Shown piece by piece: positions 37,100 through 47,167 of a DNA stretch of 64,000 nucleotides; position 1 is the first letter of the stretch; each line of letters opens with the position of its first letter. The notes under the pieces were generated by a model. That model saw only the letters and a program-made list of their open reading frames with translations, made no database searches and was not told the DNA's origin. This DNA comes from an uncultured Polaribacter sp. (GTDB taxonomy: Bacteria > Bacteroidota > Bacteroidia > Flavobacteriales > Flavobacteriaceae). Made by a program: the position numbers and the translations under genes. The stretch spans positions 1 to 64,000 of the forward strand of contig CALKEB010000028.1 in the NCBI GenBank assembly GCA_938084845.1, given 5' to 3'.

Positions 37100-38041
37100 T
37101 TAAAATTCTTGGTCGTTTTCTTTAAATTTAGATATTCTATTCACTATTTTTAAATTGTCTGATTCTATATCAGCATTATATATCTCATCACTAGAAAACT
37201 TGTAACTCAACATTTTATAAAAGAGCTTTGCAGCTAAAAAATCGGAAGATGTATCGTGTTTATTTGGACATAACTCTACCATATCAAAACCGACCACATT
37301 TTTTTTTCTAAAAACAGTTTTCAAAAATGATAGGGTTTCATAATACAATAACCCTCCAGGTTCAGGGGTACCAGTAGAGGGTAAAATAGAAGGGTCTAAA
37401 GCATCTAAATCAAATGTAATAAACACGTTTGTAGTTAATTGATCTATAACATCTTCTATCCAATATTCATTAACAACCATATCATGAGCAAAGAATACTT
37501 TATCTTCATTCATTGTTCTCTTTTCAGAAATATCCATACTTCGAATACCTACTTGAACTAAGTTAGTGGTTGTATTTGCCTCATATACAGCACATGCATG
37601 GTTATAAGAAGAACCTTGATATTCTTTTCTTAAATCTGCATGAGCATCAATGTGCAATACCGTTAAATTATCAAAGCATTCATTAAATGCTCTAATTGTT
37701 CCAATAGAGATTGAATGTTCACCGCCAAAAACGGTAACAAATTTATTTCTATTAATGTATTTTTTTGTTTCTTGATGTACTTTATGTACAACTGCCTCAG
37801 GTGAAGAATTTTCTATTATTTCTTCTGCTAAAAATACGCCTTGTTTATACACTTCTGAATCGGTTTCAATATCATACAATTCCATATTTTCAGAAGCTTC
37901 TAAAAATGCTTTAGGTCCTTTGTCTGCTCCTTTTTGCCAAGTACTTGTTCCATCATAAGGAACAGGGATTATTACTATTTTTGCTGTAGCAGGATTTGCA
38001 TATTCTTCTGGGATTCCTGCATATGTACTATTTATTTTCAT
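37100..38041 (-). CDS. speB: Agmatinase
   Basis: VFGGEHSISIGTIRAF, HIDAHADLRKEYQGSSYNHACAV, FITFDLDALDPSILPSTGTPEPGGL. Confidence 0.94.
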   Translation of the reverse strand: MKINSTYAGIPEEYANPATAKIVIIPVPYDGTSTWQKGADKGPKAFLEASENMELYDIETDSEVYKQGVFLAEEIIENSSPEAVVHKVHQETKKYINRNKFVTVFGGEHSISIGTIRAFNECFDNLTVLHIDAHADLRKEYQGSSYNHACAVYEANTTTNLVQVGIRSMDISEKRTMNEDKVFFAHDMVVNEYWIEDVIDQLTTNVFITFDLDALDPSILPSTGTPEPGGLLYYETLSFLKTVFRKKNVVGFDMVELCPNKHDTSSDFLAAKLFYKMLSYKFSSDEIYNADIESDNLKIVNRISKFKENDQEF

Positions 38042-38051
38042 TTTTTTTATT

Positions 38052-39443
38052 TTAGTATCCTAGTATGGATAACATTTCACTACTTTTTTGTTGCTCTTTA
38101 AAAAGAGTAATTTTTAATTTACCGTTTTGATCTTTATCTATGATTAATTGTTTAGGGTTTGGAATTAAACAATGTTGTAATCCTCCAAAACCACCTATTG
38201 ATTCTTGATAAGCTCCAGTATTAAAAAAACCAATATAAAGTGGTTTTTCTTTCTCATAAACTGGCAAGTATATTCCGTTAATATGTTGTTCTGAGTTATA
38301 ATAATCGTCACTATCACAAGTTAATCCTCCTAGTAATACCCGTTCATATTGCCTATTCCATTTATTTATTGGTAGCATTATAAAACGTTTATTTATAGCC
38401 CAAGAGTCTGGTAGTGTTGTTATAAAAGAAGAATTAATCATATTCCAACGCTCTCTGTCGTTTTGTTTTTTTTGGTATAGAATTTCATAAACAGTAGCTC
38501 CAGATTCACCTACAGTAAAACTGCCAAATTCTGTAAAAATATTTGGTACAGGAACATTACTTTCTATACAGGCTGTGTTTATTTGGTTAATAATTTCATC
38601 AATGATATATTGGTAATCATAATCAAACCCTAAAGAGTTCTTTATTGGAAAACCACCTCCAATATTTAAGCTATCTAAAGAAGGGCATTTTCGCTTAAGA
38701 TTGATGTAAACATTTAAACATTTCATTAATTCATTCCAATAATAGGCATTGTCTTTAATACCTGTATTGATAAAGAAATGAAGCATTTTTAATTGAACTT
38801 GTTGATTTTTAGAAATTTCTTTATCATAAAAAGGAACAATATTTTTATACCCAATTCCTAAACGAGAGGTGTAAAATTCAAATTTTGGTTCTTCTTCTGA
38901 AGCAATTCGAATACCGATTTTAAATTGTTGTTTTGTTTCATTAGTTAATAAATTTAACTCCTCGTAATTATCGATTATTGGAATACAGTTTTTATGACCT
39001 GAGTTTATAATATCAGTAATGTTTTTAATATACTGGTCTCTTTTAAAGCCATTACATATAATATATGTAGTGTCTTTTATTTTGCCTTCTCTTCTTAAGT
39101 TATTTACGATGTCTATATCAAAAGCAGATGAAGTTTCTATATGAATGTCATTTTTTAAAGCCTCTTTTAATACATGTTTAAAATGGGAGCTTTTAGTACA
39201 ATAACTATAAAAGTATTTACCTTTATAGTTATGGTTGTTCATGCTGTTTTTAAACCATGTTTTTGTTCTTTGTATGTTTTCTGAGATTTTTGGTAAATAA
39301 GTAAATTTTAATGGAGCGCCATAAGTTTCTATTAATTCCATTAAATTGATATCATGCCAAATAAGTTTATTATTTATGGTTTTAAATTCTTCTTGTGGAA
39401 AATCGAAAGTCTGTTCGATTAAATCAATATATTTAGTGTTCAT
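38052..39443 (-). CDS. Arginine decarboxylase (biosynthetic, fold III PLP)
   Basis: YFYSYCTKSSHFKHVLKEAL PLP-lysine region, LDSLNIGGGFPIKNS, ALLGGLTCDSDDYY-type motif; adjacent to agmatinase. Confidence 0.88.
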   Translation of the reverse strand: MNTKYIDLIEQTFDFPQEEFKTINNKLIWHDINLMELIETYGAPLKFTYLPKISENIQRTKTWFKNSMNNHNYKGKYFYSYCTKSSHFKHVLKEALKNDIHIETSSAFDIDIVNNLRREGKIKDTTYIICNGFKRDQYIKNITDIINSGHKNCIPIIDNYEELNLLTNETKQQFKIGIRIASEEEPKFEFYTSRLGIGYKNIVPFYDKEISKNQQVQLKMLHFFINTGIKDNAYYWNELMKCLNVYINLKRKCPSLDSLNIGGGFPIKNSLGFDYDYQYIIDEIINQINTACIESNVPVPNIFTEFGSFTVGESGATVYEILYQKKQNDRERWNMINSSFITTLPDSWAINKRFIMLPINKWNRQYERVLLGGLTCDSDDYYNSEQHINGIYLPVYEKEKPLYIGFFNTGAYQESIGGFGGLQHCLIPNPKQLIIDKDQNGKLKITLFKEQQKSSEMLSILGY

Positions 39444-39535
39444 TCTTTATTTTTAAAATTAGTGTAGAGGGTACTGTTTTGTTCTAAATACAAGTAGTTT
39501 TTAGAACAATTAAAAAATTTAAAATAAAGAAAGAA

Positions 39536-39703
39536 TCACTGTAATATTTGTAAATAAATTACGTGAAGCTTAGAAATAAGCAGTAAGTTGGTCTTGAAAG
39601 TGAATGGAGAAACCTTAATTTTTTCGTTGCATTTCCAAAATGCATCAAGATTATTTTTCATCTCCTTTAAATAATCTTTACCGAAATAAGTAAAACGTAA
39701 CAT
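39536..39703 (-). CDS. Possible 55-aa leader ORF upstream of arginine decarboxylase (speculative)
   Basis: ATG (39703) to TGA (39536): MLRFTYFGKDYLKEMKNNLDAFWKCNEKIKVSPFTFKTNLLLISKLHVIYLQILQ. Below the ORF-track size cutoff. Confidence 0.25.
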   Translation of the reverse strand: MLRFTYFGKDYLKEMKNNLDAFWKCNEKIKVSPFTFKTNLLLISKLHVIYLQILQ

Positions 39704-39824
39704 TTGACTTTTAAAAGCAAGTCAAATGTAAATTATTTTTTAATACAAAAAATTAAAATAAATAAATATTTTACTTTTTATCGAAATTCTAATTGAAGAA
39801 GACACTACATAATCAATGAAAATA

Positions 39825-41375
39825 TTATTCCTCTATTGGAGGGTGACCAAATATTTTTTCATAATCCTGGTCAAAATTTTCTCTTAGATAAGAGTTTAAT
39901 TTTTTTCTATAATCATCTTTTAGCCAGGTAACAAAGTTATGGGTACTCTTAGAAATACATTTTGCATACATATTGATTCTATCATCAATCTCCTCTCCTA
40001 GCATTTTAGCTAAAATTAAAGCATCAAAAACATCTTCACTATTTTCGATACACATTTTTGCATGATGAACAATAGATTTTTCTAAAACTCTTTTTGAAGA
40101 CTCTCCAGATCGAATAGTATCAATATAAACTGCTTTCATATCAAAGTAAGTATCTGTAGATTTAGCAAACTCTTTTTTAACATCTGCTGGGAGCTCGTAC
40201 CTAAAAGTACTTTCTATTTCTTCATCAGAAAGAATAGCGTTTAAATAGTAGTCTGGAGCTCTGAACATTTTTTGCCAATCTAGATCTGCACCCCATGGAC
40301 CAAATCTGTAAAAGTTATTTCCTAAATCGACAACGTCAAATGTATTCTTATCACCAAAAATACGAGATCCACGTCCAATCATCTGATAATAGAGAGTTAA
40401 TGATTTCGTTGCTCTATTTAAAATTATAGCTTCAATACTAGGCTCATCAAAACCTGTTGTTAAAATACTTACTGAAGTTATAATTGCATTTGGTGTTTTA
40501 TGAAACCATCTTAAAATTAATTCCCTCTCTTTTTTACTGTTGGTATTATCTAAATGGGCAATTGGATACCCTGCTTTTTTAAAAGCATGAAAAACTTGAA
40601 TGGATGTATTTATTCCATTATTAAAAATTAATGTCTTTTTTCCTTTAGCAGTTTCTTCGTAAGCAGAAACTAACTTTGAAAGCATATCTGTATTTGTATA
40701 TAAATCTTCAGAAGATTTTACAGTATAATCTCCATTAGCACCTACTTCTAGTGAAGTTAAACCAACATTATAAGAATACATGTTTGCTCTGGCTAAATAG
40801 CCATTATCAATTAGATCTTGAATAGATTCTCCAACAAATAATTCTTGATAGTTCTCATACATTGGTAATTTTATATTTGAACTTAAAGGTGTAGCTGTAA
40901 CACCCAAAATAAAAGAATCACTAAAAAATTTAAATATTTTAGTAAAAGAGTTGTAGTGAGCCTCATCTACAATGACCAAACCAATATCTGAGATATCTAA
41001 TTTTTCATCATTTAAACGATTTTTAAGTGTCTCTACCATAGCAACAAAACACTCAAACTCATGCTGATCATCTAATTTAGCCGTAGAATTTATAATTTTA
41101 TTACGTACACCAAACTCCTTTAACATTTTTGAAGTTTGCTTACTTAATTCAATTCTATGCGTTAACACTAGAACTTTCTTTTTAAACGTTTTGATATAAC
41201 GTCTTACAATTTCAGAAAAAATTACAGTTTTACCCCCACCTGTTGGCAACTGGTATAGTAAATGGTAATCTTTTGGTGCATTCTCAAATCTTTGAAAAAT
41301 TTCATGTAATGCCTCTTTTTGATACCCATATAATTCTTTACCCACAATCTTTTCTGAAGTATTATTTTCTGTCAA
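39825..41375 (-). CDS. DEAD/DEAH box helicase (SF2, SSL2-like)
   Basis: LLYQLPTGGGKTVIFSEI Walker A, LVIVDEAHYN, GVTATPLSS, YYQMIGRGSRIFG. Confidence 0.93.
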   Translation of the reverse strand: MTENNTSEKIVGKELYGYQKEALHEIFQRFENAPKDYHLLYQLPTGGGKTVIFSEIVRRYIKTFKKKVLVLTHRIELSKQTSKMLKEFGVRNKIINSTAKLDDQHEFECFVAMVETLKNRLNDEKLDISDIGLVIVDEAHYNSFTKIFKFFSDSFILGVTATPLSSNIKLPMYENYQELFVGESIQDLIDNGYLARANMYSYNVGLTSLEVGANGDYTVKSSEDLYTNTDMLSKLVSAYEETAKGKKTLIFNNGINTSIQVFHAFKKAGYPIAHLDNTNSKKERELILRWFHKTPNAIITSVSILTTGFDEPSIEAIILNRATKSLTLYYQMIGRGSRIFGDKNTFDVVDLGNNFYRFGPWGADLDWQKMFRAPDYYLNAILSDEEIESTFRYELPADVKKEFAKSTDTYFDMKAVYIDTIRSGESSKRVLEKSIVHHAKMCIENSEDVFDALILAKMLGEEIDDRINMYAKCISKSTHNFVTWLKDDYRKKLNSYLRENFDQDYEKIFGHPPIEE

Positions 41376-41433
41376 AAGTTTAAAAATTTAGGATACAAAA
41401 ATAAGACTTAATTAAGGTTTAATGCAAGTTTAA

Positions 41434-41832
41434 CTATACAAATCTTGCAAGTTCTACCAAAGTAATGTCATTATGGGAAGCATCAAATACAGAAACACCA
41501 TTTCTTAAAACTATTAATTGTGGTGATTGGTGTGTTACTTCAAATTTTTCTGCAATTTCAGCAGAAATATCTCTATGGTTTAACAAGTCTAAATAATAGA
41601 CTTTTAAATGTTGATGTTCTGGTTTAAAAAGATTTTCGAATTCTTTAATAACCATTTTGCTAATACCACATCTTGTAGAGTGTTTAAAAATAAATACAGA
41701 TTCGGTATTAGAACTCGTTTTTATATCGTCTAATTGAGAAAGTGTTGTTAACGGTATCCATTGTATGCTTTTTGTTTGTTCTTTACCAGAATCTTCTTTA
41801 GAATTACCAAACATTTTATTTAATATACCCAT
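41434..41832 (-). CDS. ytxJ: Bacillithiol system redox-active protein YtxJ
   Basis: VFIFKHSTRCGISKMVIKEFE, HQSPQLIVLRNGVSVFDASHNDIT. Confidence 0.88.
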   Translation of the reverse strand: MGILNKMFGNSKEDSGKEQTKSIQWIPLTTLSQLDDIKTSSNTESVFIFKHSTRCGISKMVIKEFENLFKPEHQHLKVYYLDLLNHRDISAEIAEKFEVTHQSPQLIVLRNGVSVFDASHNDITLVELARFV

Positions 41833-41942
41833 AGTATTTTTATCTATTTTTTTACAAAGATACTAAACTTTAAGTGGTCAAAAAGTCATAAATAGCTTGA
41901 TTTTTTAGACAAAATGGCATTTTAAATAAACGTAATAGTGAA

Positions 41943-41957
41943 TGGCATTAAAGTTGT
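41943..41957 (+). promoter_or_regulatory. Candidate sigma-54 (-24/-12) promoter upstream of clpB
   Basis: TGGCAT-TAAAG-TTGT matches TGGCAC-N5-TTGC spacing exactly, ~34 nt before ATG 41991. Confidence 0.4.
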
Positions 41958-41990
41958 TTTGTATAATAAAAAATCATAAAAAAATTGATC

Positions 41991-44597
41991 ATGAATTTCA
42001 ACAATTATACAACAAAGTCTCAAGAAGCCATACAAATTGCACAGCAATTAGCACTAAGCTATGAACACAATCAAATAGAAAATGAGCATATTTTTAAAGC
42101 ACTATCACAAATTGATAAGAATGTTTTACCATTTATCTTAAAAAAGCTCACTATAAACTTAGCACTAATTTTACAAATTATAGACAAACAACTTGATCAT
42201 TTACCAAAAGTGTCAGGAGCAAATTTAATGCTATCAAGAGAAGCAGGAAAAAGTTTAAACGAAGCTGCTATTATTGCAAAAAAAATGAATGATGATTTCG
42301 TATCAATAGAACATTTAATTTTAGCAATTTTTAAGTCAAAGAGTAAAATAGCACAAATTTTAAAAGATCAAGGGGCAACTGAAAAAGAGTTAAAAATGGC
42401 CATCCAAGAATTAAGAAAAGGAGAAAATGTTACGTCTCAAAATCAAGAAGAAACTTATAATGCATTAAATAAATATGCAAAAAACCTTAATCAACTCGCT
42501 TTAGAAAATAAATTAGATCCAGTGATTGGTAGAGATGAAGAAATTAGAAGATTACTTCAAATTTTATCGAGAAGAACTAAAAACAATCCAATTCTAGTAG
42601 GAGAACCAGGAACTGGTAAAACAGCTATAGCAGAAGGTTTAGCGCATAGAATTGTTGATGGAGATATTCCAGAAAACTTAAAAGACAAACGTATTTTCTC
42701 TTTAGATATGGGAGCATTAATTGCAGGAGCAAAATACAAAGGCGAATTTGAAGAACGCTTAAAATCGGTTATTAAAGAGGTCACAACCTCTAATGGAGAT
42801 ATAGTACTTTTTATTGATGAAATTCATACGCTAGTAGGTGCAGGAGGTGGACAAGGTGCTATGGATGCAGCTAACATCTTAAAACCTGCTTTGGCAAGAG
42901 GAGAGTTAAGAGCCATTGGTGCTACAACTTTAGATGAATATCAAAAATATTTTGAGAAAGATAAAGCGTTAGAACGTAGATTTCAAAAAGTAAATGTAGA
43001 TGAACCAGATATAGAAAGTGCCATCTCAATTTTAAGAGGAATTAAAGAAAAATATGAATCGCACCACAAAGTTCGTATTAAAGATGAAGCTATTATTGGT
43101 GCTGTAGAACTATCTGAAAGATACATTACAAATCGATTTTTACCAGACAAAGCCATAGATTTAATGGACGAAGCTGCTTCTAAATTACGCATGGAAATTA
43201 ACTCTAAACCAGAAGAATTAGATGTTTTAGATAGAAAAGTAATGCAATTAGAGATAGAAATAGAAGCTATTAAAAGAGAAAATGATGAAATTAAACTAAA
43301 ATCGCTACGATCAGATTTAGCAAATTTAAAGGAGGATAAAAACGAAATAAGTGCAAAATGGAAATCAGAAAAAGAAATTGTAGATAAAATACAGCAAATA
43401 AAATCAGCAATTGAAAAATTAAAGATTGAAGCAGAAAAAGCAGAACGTGAAGGGAATTATGGTAAAGTAGCAGAATTAAGGTATGGAAAGATTAAAGAAG
43501 CACAACAAGAATTAGAAAAGTATCAAATAATAGTTCAAGAGAACAAAAACGAAAGTGCCTTAATTAATGAAGAAGTTTCTCTAGACGATATTGCAGAGGT
43601 TGTTGCTAAATGGACAGGCATTCCCGTGATTAAAATGATACAATCAGAACGTGAAAAGTTATTAAAATTAGAGCTTCATTTACAGAAACGAGTTGTTGGT
43701 CAAGAAGAAGCCATAGTTGCAATTTCTGATGCTGTAAGAAGATCTAAGGCAGGGCTTCAAAACCCAAATAAACCTATTGGTAGTTTTATATTTTTAGGAA
43801 CAACAGGGGTTGGTAAAACAGAATTAGCAAAAGCATTAGCAGCATACCTTTTTGATGATGAAAATGCGATGACAAGGATCGATATGAGCGAATATCAAGA
43901 ACGCCATTCAGTAAGTAGATTAATTGGTGCACCCCCAGGATATGTTGGTTATGAAGAAGGAGGACAGCTTACAGAAGCTGTAAGAAGAAAACCATATTCT
44001 GTGATCCTTTTAGATGAAATTGAAAAGGCACATCCAGACACTTTCAATCTCTTATTACAAGTTTTAGATGAAGGTACTCTTACAGATAATAAAGGAAGAG
44101 TTGCCGATTTTAAAAATTCGATTATTATAATGACTTCAAATCTAGGTAGCTCAATTATTCAAGAAAAATATAACGTCACTAAATCTTCTATTGAGGCTGT
44201 AGCAGAAGTTACAAAAATCGAAGTTTTAGGTTTACTAAAAAAAATGGTACGACCTGAGTTTTTAAATAGAATAGATGATATTATCATGTTTACACCTTTG
44301 CAAGAATCAGCTATTTTTAAAATTGTACAACTTCAAATAGAACAATTAAAGAAAATGATTGGTAAACAAGATATAACTTTAGATGCAACAGATGAAGCCA
44401 TAAAGTACCTATCTAAAAAAGGTTTTCAACCAGAGTTTGGTGCTAGACCTGTAAAAAGAGTAATTCAAAAAGAAATTTTAAATGAGTTATCTAAAGAACT
44501 ATTATCCGGAAAAATTACAACAGAAAGTATTATTTTAATCGATGCATTTGATGACAAATTGGTATTTCGAAACCAAACCGAATTAGTAGAAAGTTAG
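41991..44597 (+). CDS. clpB: ATP-dependent chaperone ClpB
   Basis: Two AAA modules (GEPGTGKTAIAEGLA, GTTGVGKTELAKALA), middle coiled-coil domain, APPGYVGYEEGGQLTEAVRR. Confidence 0.97.
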   Translation: MNFNNYTTKSQEAIQIAQQLALSYEHNQIENEHIFKALSQIDKNVLPFILKKLTINLALILQIIDKQLDHLPKVSGANLMLSREAGKSLNEAAIIAKKMNDDFVSIEHLILAIFKSKSKIAQILKDQGATEKELKMAIQELRKGENVTSQNQEETYNALNKYAKNLNQLALENKLDPVIGRDEEIRRLLQILSRRTKNNPILVGEPGTGKTAIAEGLAHRIVDGDIPENLKDKRIFSLDMGALIAGAKYKGEFEERLKSVIKEVTTSNGDIVLFIDEIHTLVGAGGGQGAMDAANILKPALARGELRAIGATTLDEYQKYFEKDKALERRFQKVNVDEPDIESAISILRGIKEKYESHHKVRIKDEAIIGAVELSERYITNRFLPDKAIDLMDEAASKLRMEINSKPEELDVLDRKVMQLEIEIEAIKRENDEIKLKSLRSDLANLKEDKNEISAKWKSEKEIVDKIQQIKSAIEKLKIEAEKAEREGNYGKVAELRYGKIKEAQQELEKYQIIVQENKNESALINEEVSLDDIAEVVAKWTGIPVIKMIQSEREKLLKLELHLQKRVVGQEEAIVAISDAVRRSKAGLQNPNKPIGSFIFLGTTGVGKTELAKALAAYLFDDENAMTRIDMSEYQERHSVSRLIGAPPGYVGYEEGGQLTEAVRRKPYSVILLDEIEKAHPDTFNLLLQVLDEGTLTDNKGRVADFKNSIIIMTSNLGSSIIQEKYNVTKSSIEAVAEVTKIEVLGLLKKMVRPEFLNRIDDIIMFTPLQESAIFKIVQLQIEQLKKMIGKQDITLDATDEAIKYLSKKGFQPEFGARPVKRVIQKEILNELSKELLSGKITTESIILIDAFDDKLVFRNQTELVES

Positions 44598-44609
44598 TAA
44601 TTAAATTTT

Positions 44610-44645
44610 AAAAAAGTGATGATTATATACGCATCACTTTTTTTT
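44610..44645 (+). terminator. Intrinsic terminator after clpB
   Basis: AAAAAAGTGATG...CATCACTTTTTTTT. Confidence 0.8.
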
Positions 44646-44671
44646 ATTACATTCGCATACGATAATTATTT

Positions 44672-45199
44672 ATGAAACACTACATTCTATTTATTTCCAT
44701 TTCTTTTGCGCTGTTATCCAGCTGTTCATCTAGCAATGAATCAACAACCTATTATTTAATTCGTCATGCAGAAAAAGACAGAACAGACTCAACTAATAGA
44801 AATCCAAATTTAAATCTAGAGGGTGAAACCAGAGCACAAAATTGGGCGTTTTTTTTTAAAGATATTCCATTAGATGCTGTCTATACAACCCATTACAATA
44901 GAACGATACAAACCGCGACTCCTACTGCAAAATCAAAAAATATTGAACTAAAATATTATAGTCCTAACCGTATGTTTGACAGTATTTTTCAAGTAAATAC
45001 AAAAGGAAAAAAAATATTGATTGTTGGCCATAGCAATACAACACCGATGTTTGCCAATAAAATTATTAATACATACAACAAAGCTATCTCAGACAATAAA
45101 AATTATAACGCTATGGATGATAATGACAATTCCAGTTTATTTATTGTAAAAATTGATGGCGAATCGATAACAACTGCTGTAGAAAAAATCAATCGATAA
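44672..45199 (+). CDS. Histidine phosphatase family lipoprotein
   Basis: Lipobox (ALLSSC), YYLIRHAEKDR, ILIVGHSNTTP. Confidence 0.85.
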   Translation: MKHYILFISISFALLSSCSSSNESTTYYLIRHAEKDRTDSTNRNPNLNLEGETRAQNWAFFFKDIPLDAVYTTHYNRTIQTATPTAKSKNIELKYYSPNRMFDSIFQVNTKGKKILIVGHSNTTPMFANKIINTYNKAISDNKNYNAMDDNDNSSLFIVKIDGESITTAVEKINR

Positions 45200-45929
45200 G
45201 ATTAACATCAATATCCTCTAAATGGATATCAGAAACTTTCTGTAATTTATTATTTGTAAATGCAATGTCTAAATCGATAAGTTTTACCTCATTATCTGTG
45301 GGTTTATAATTTATATAGTCTACAAATCGAATACCCTTACTAAAATGCTGTTTACCTACTGCCCTAAATCTTTTTCCTCCTCCATTCGTATGGAACGAAT
45401 ACGCCAAAAAATCAATTAAAAAATCTTTTTTACCAACCCAGTATATAAAAACATCATTGTAATCTTCTCCTCCTCCATTTTTCTTAAATGTAATTTCTAC
45501 TTTATAATAATCTTTACCTGCAATTTTTCTTGATGGTAAAATACGTTTTTGTACAGCAGCATCGTTTAACCCGAAAGGTAATACAGAAAAATAATGAACA
45601 GAATTTATTGCATTACTGTAGCTCCTTTTTAAAGAATCATTTACGGATAACTTTGTATTGTTTATACTCCTTTGATAAGAAGTATTTGTTATATAATCTT
45701 CTATTGTTATCGTATCATTTTTAAGTCTTCGACTTAATTTAAACCTCCCATTTTTTCTAAATGCTTCATACGATTTATCTCTGAATTTAAATGAAATTTT
45801 GGAGGATGAAACTTTAGATGCACCAGAGTTTTGTATCGTTGCATCTATAATTTGCTGAGCATTAATTGACTCATTTTTTTGTTTACAAGAAATAATGAAA
45901 AGGAATAGGTATACATATAAAAATCGCAT
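45189..45929 (-). CDS. DUF6503-like lipoprotein
   Basis: Lipobox (FLFIISC) and LolA-like/DUF6503-type sequence; 3' end overlaps convergent neighbour by 11 nt. Confidence 0.65.
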   Translation of the reverse strand: MRFLYVYLFLFIISCKQKNESINAQQIIDATIQNSGASKVSSSKISFKFRDKSYEAFRKNGRFKLSRRLKNDTITIEDYITNTSYQRSINNTKLSVNDSLKRSYSNAINSVHYFSVLPFGLNDAAVQKRILPSRKIAGKDYYKVEITFKKNGGGEDYNDVFIYWVGKKDFLIDFLAYSFHTNGGGKRFRAVGKQHFSKGIRFVDYINYKPTDNEVKLIDLDIAFTNNKLQKVSDIHLEDIDVNLID

Positions 45930-45997
45930 GATAACAACTATTTTGTTTATTATTAAATTGGAATCAAAATTACATTTCTTTCTCCAATGTAAAGATG

Positions 45998-46005
45998 TAT
46001 CTTTG
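45998..46005 (+). promoter_or_regulatory. Candidate Bacteroidota -7 element (TAnnTTTG) upstream of smpB
   Basis: TATCTTTG 28 nt before the GTG start; no convincing -33 TTG identified. Confidence 0.3.
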
Positions 46006-46032
46006 TAAAAATTACAAAAGACAATCTAAGTA

Positions 46033-46494
46033 GTGCAGAAAAAAATAAATATTCAAAATAAAAAAGCACGTTTCGAATATGAAATATTAGATAAATATGT
46101 AGCTGGAATTCAGTTAACAGGCACAGAAATAAAGTCTATAAGGCAAAGTCAGGCCAGAATAACAGAAAGCTTTTGTGAGTTTAATGGTCGTGGAGAATTG
46201 TTTATTGTAAATATGTACATTAAAGAATATCTATATGGAAATCATTTTAACCACAAACCAAAAAGCGAAAGACGTTTACTTTTAAATAAAAGAGAATTAA
46301 AAAGCCTTAAAAAAGATGTAGATATTAAGGGAAATACTATTGTTCCCTTAAAACTTTTTATTAATGATAACGGGTTCGCAAAATTAGAAATTGCACTAGC
46401 TAAAGGTAAACAAACTCATGACAAAAGAAATGTCATTAAAGATAGAGACAATAAAAGAGATTTAGCAAGAGTAAAAAAAAGCTTTAATGCTTAA
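46033..46494 (+). CDS. smpB: SsrA-binding protein (GTG start)
   Basis: NKKARFEYEILDKYVAGIQLTGTEIKSIRQ, GKQTHDKRNVIKDRDNKRD. Confidence 0.96.
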   Translation: MQKKINIQNKKARFEYEILDKYVAGIQLTGTEIKSIRQSQARITESFCEFNGRGELFIVNMYIKEYLYGNHFNHKPKSERRLLLNKRELKSLKKDVDIKGNTIVPLKLFINDNGFAKLEIALAKGKQTHDKRNVIKDRDNKRDLARVKKSFNA

Positions 46495-47071
46495 AGAAAA
46501 ATTAAAGAAATACACCCTAATTTTAGCTTCTGGCTCTCCAAGAAGACAACAATTTTTTAAAGATTTAGATATCGATTTTAAAATTGTTGTTAAACCAGTA
46601 AAAGAACTTTTTCCTGATACCTTAAAAGGAGCAGAAATTACAGATTTTTTAGCAGATCTAAAGTCAAAAGCCTTTACAAATCTAGAAGACTCCGATATTT
46701 TAATTACTTCAGATACTATAGTTTGGCTAAATGGAAAAGCATTAGGCAAACCTAAAAACAAACAGGAAGCCTTTTTAATGCTTCAAGAAATCTCTGGACA
46801 AAAACATGATGTAATTACATCGATTAGTATAAAAACGAATAAAAGTCAAAAAATTATAAATGACACCACCACTGTTCATTTTAAAAATTTTTCGAAAGAA
46901 GAAATCGAATATTATATAACGCATTATAAACCTTTTGATAAAGCTGGAGGATATGGTATTCAAGAATGGATTGGATTAATTGGTATAGATAAAATTGAAG
47001 GAAGTTATTTTAATGTTGTGGGTTTACCAGTTCATAAACTCTTTAAAGAGCTATTAAAGTTTTCAGCATAA
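46487..47071 (+). CDS. Maf-like nucleotide pyrophosphatase
   Basis: LILASGSPRRQQFF, SDTIVWLNGKALGKPKNKQEA, GGYGIQEWIGLIGIDKIEGSYFNVVGLPV. Overlaps smpB by 8 nt. Confidence 0.94.
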   Translation: MLKEKLKKYTLILASGSPRRQQFFKDLDIDFKIVVKPVKELFPDTLKGAEITDFLADLKSKAFTNLEDSDILITSDTIVWLNGKALGKPKNKQEAFLMLQEISGQKHDVITSISIKTNKSQKIINDTTTVHFKNFSKEEIEYYITHYKPFDKAGGYGIQEWIGLIGIDKIEGSYFNVVGLPVHKLFKELLKFSA

Positions 47072-47167
47072 ACTGTTAAAAAGTCTTCGTTGTTATCTTT
47101 CAAATTAAAGGCATAAAGAAAAATAAAAGTTTATTTTTACCAAAAATTTTACAACAATACATTTAGC

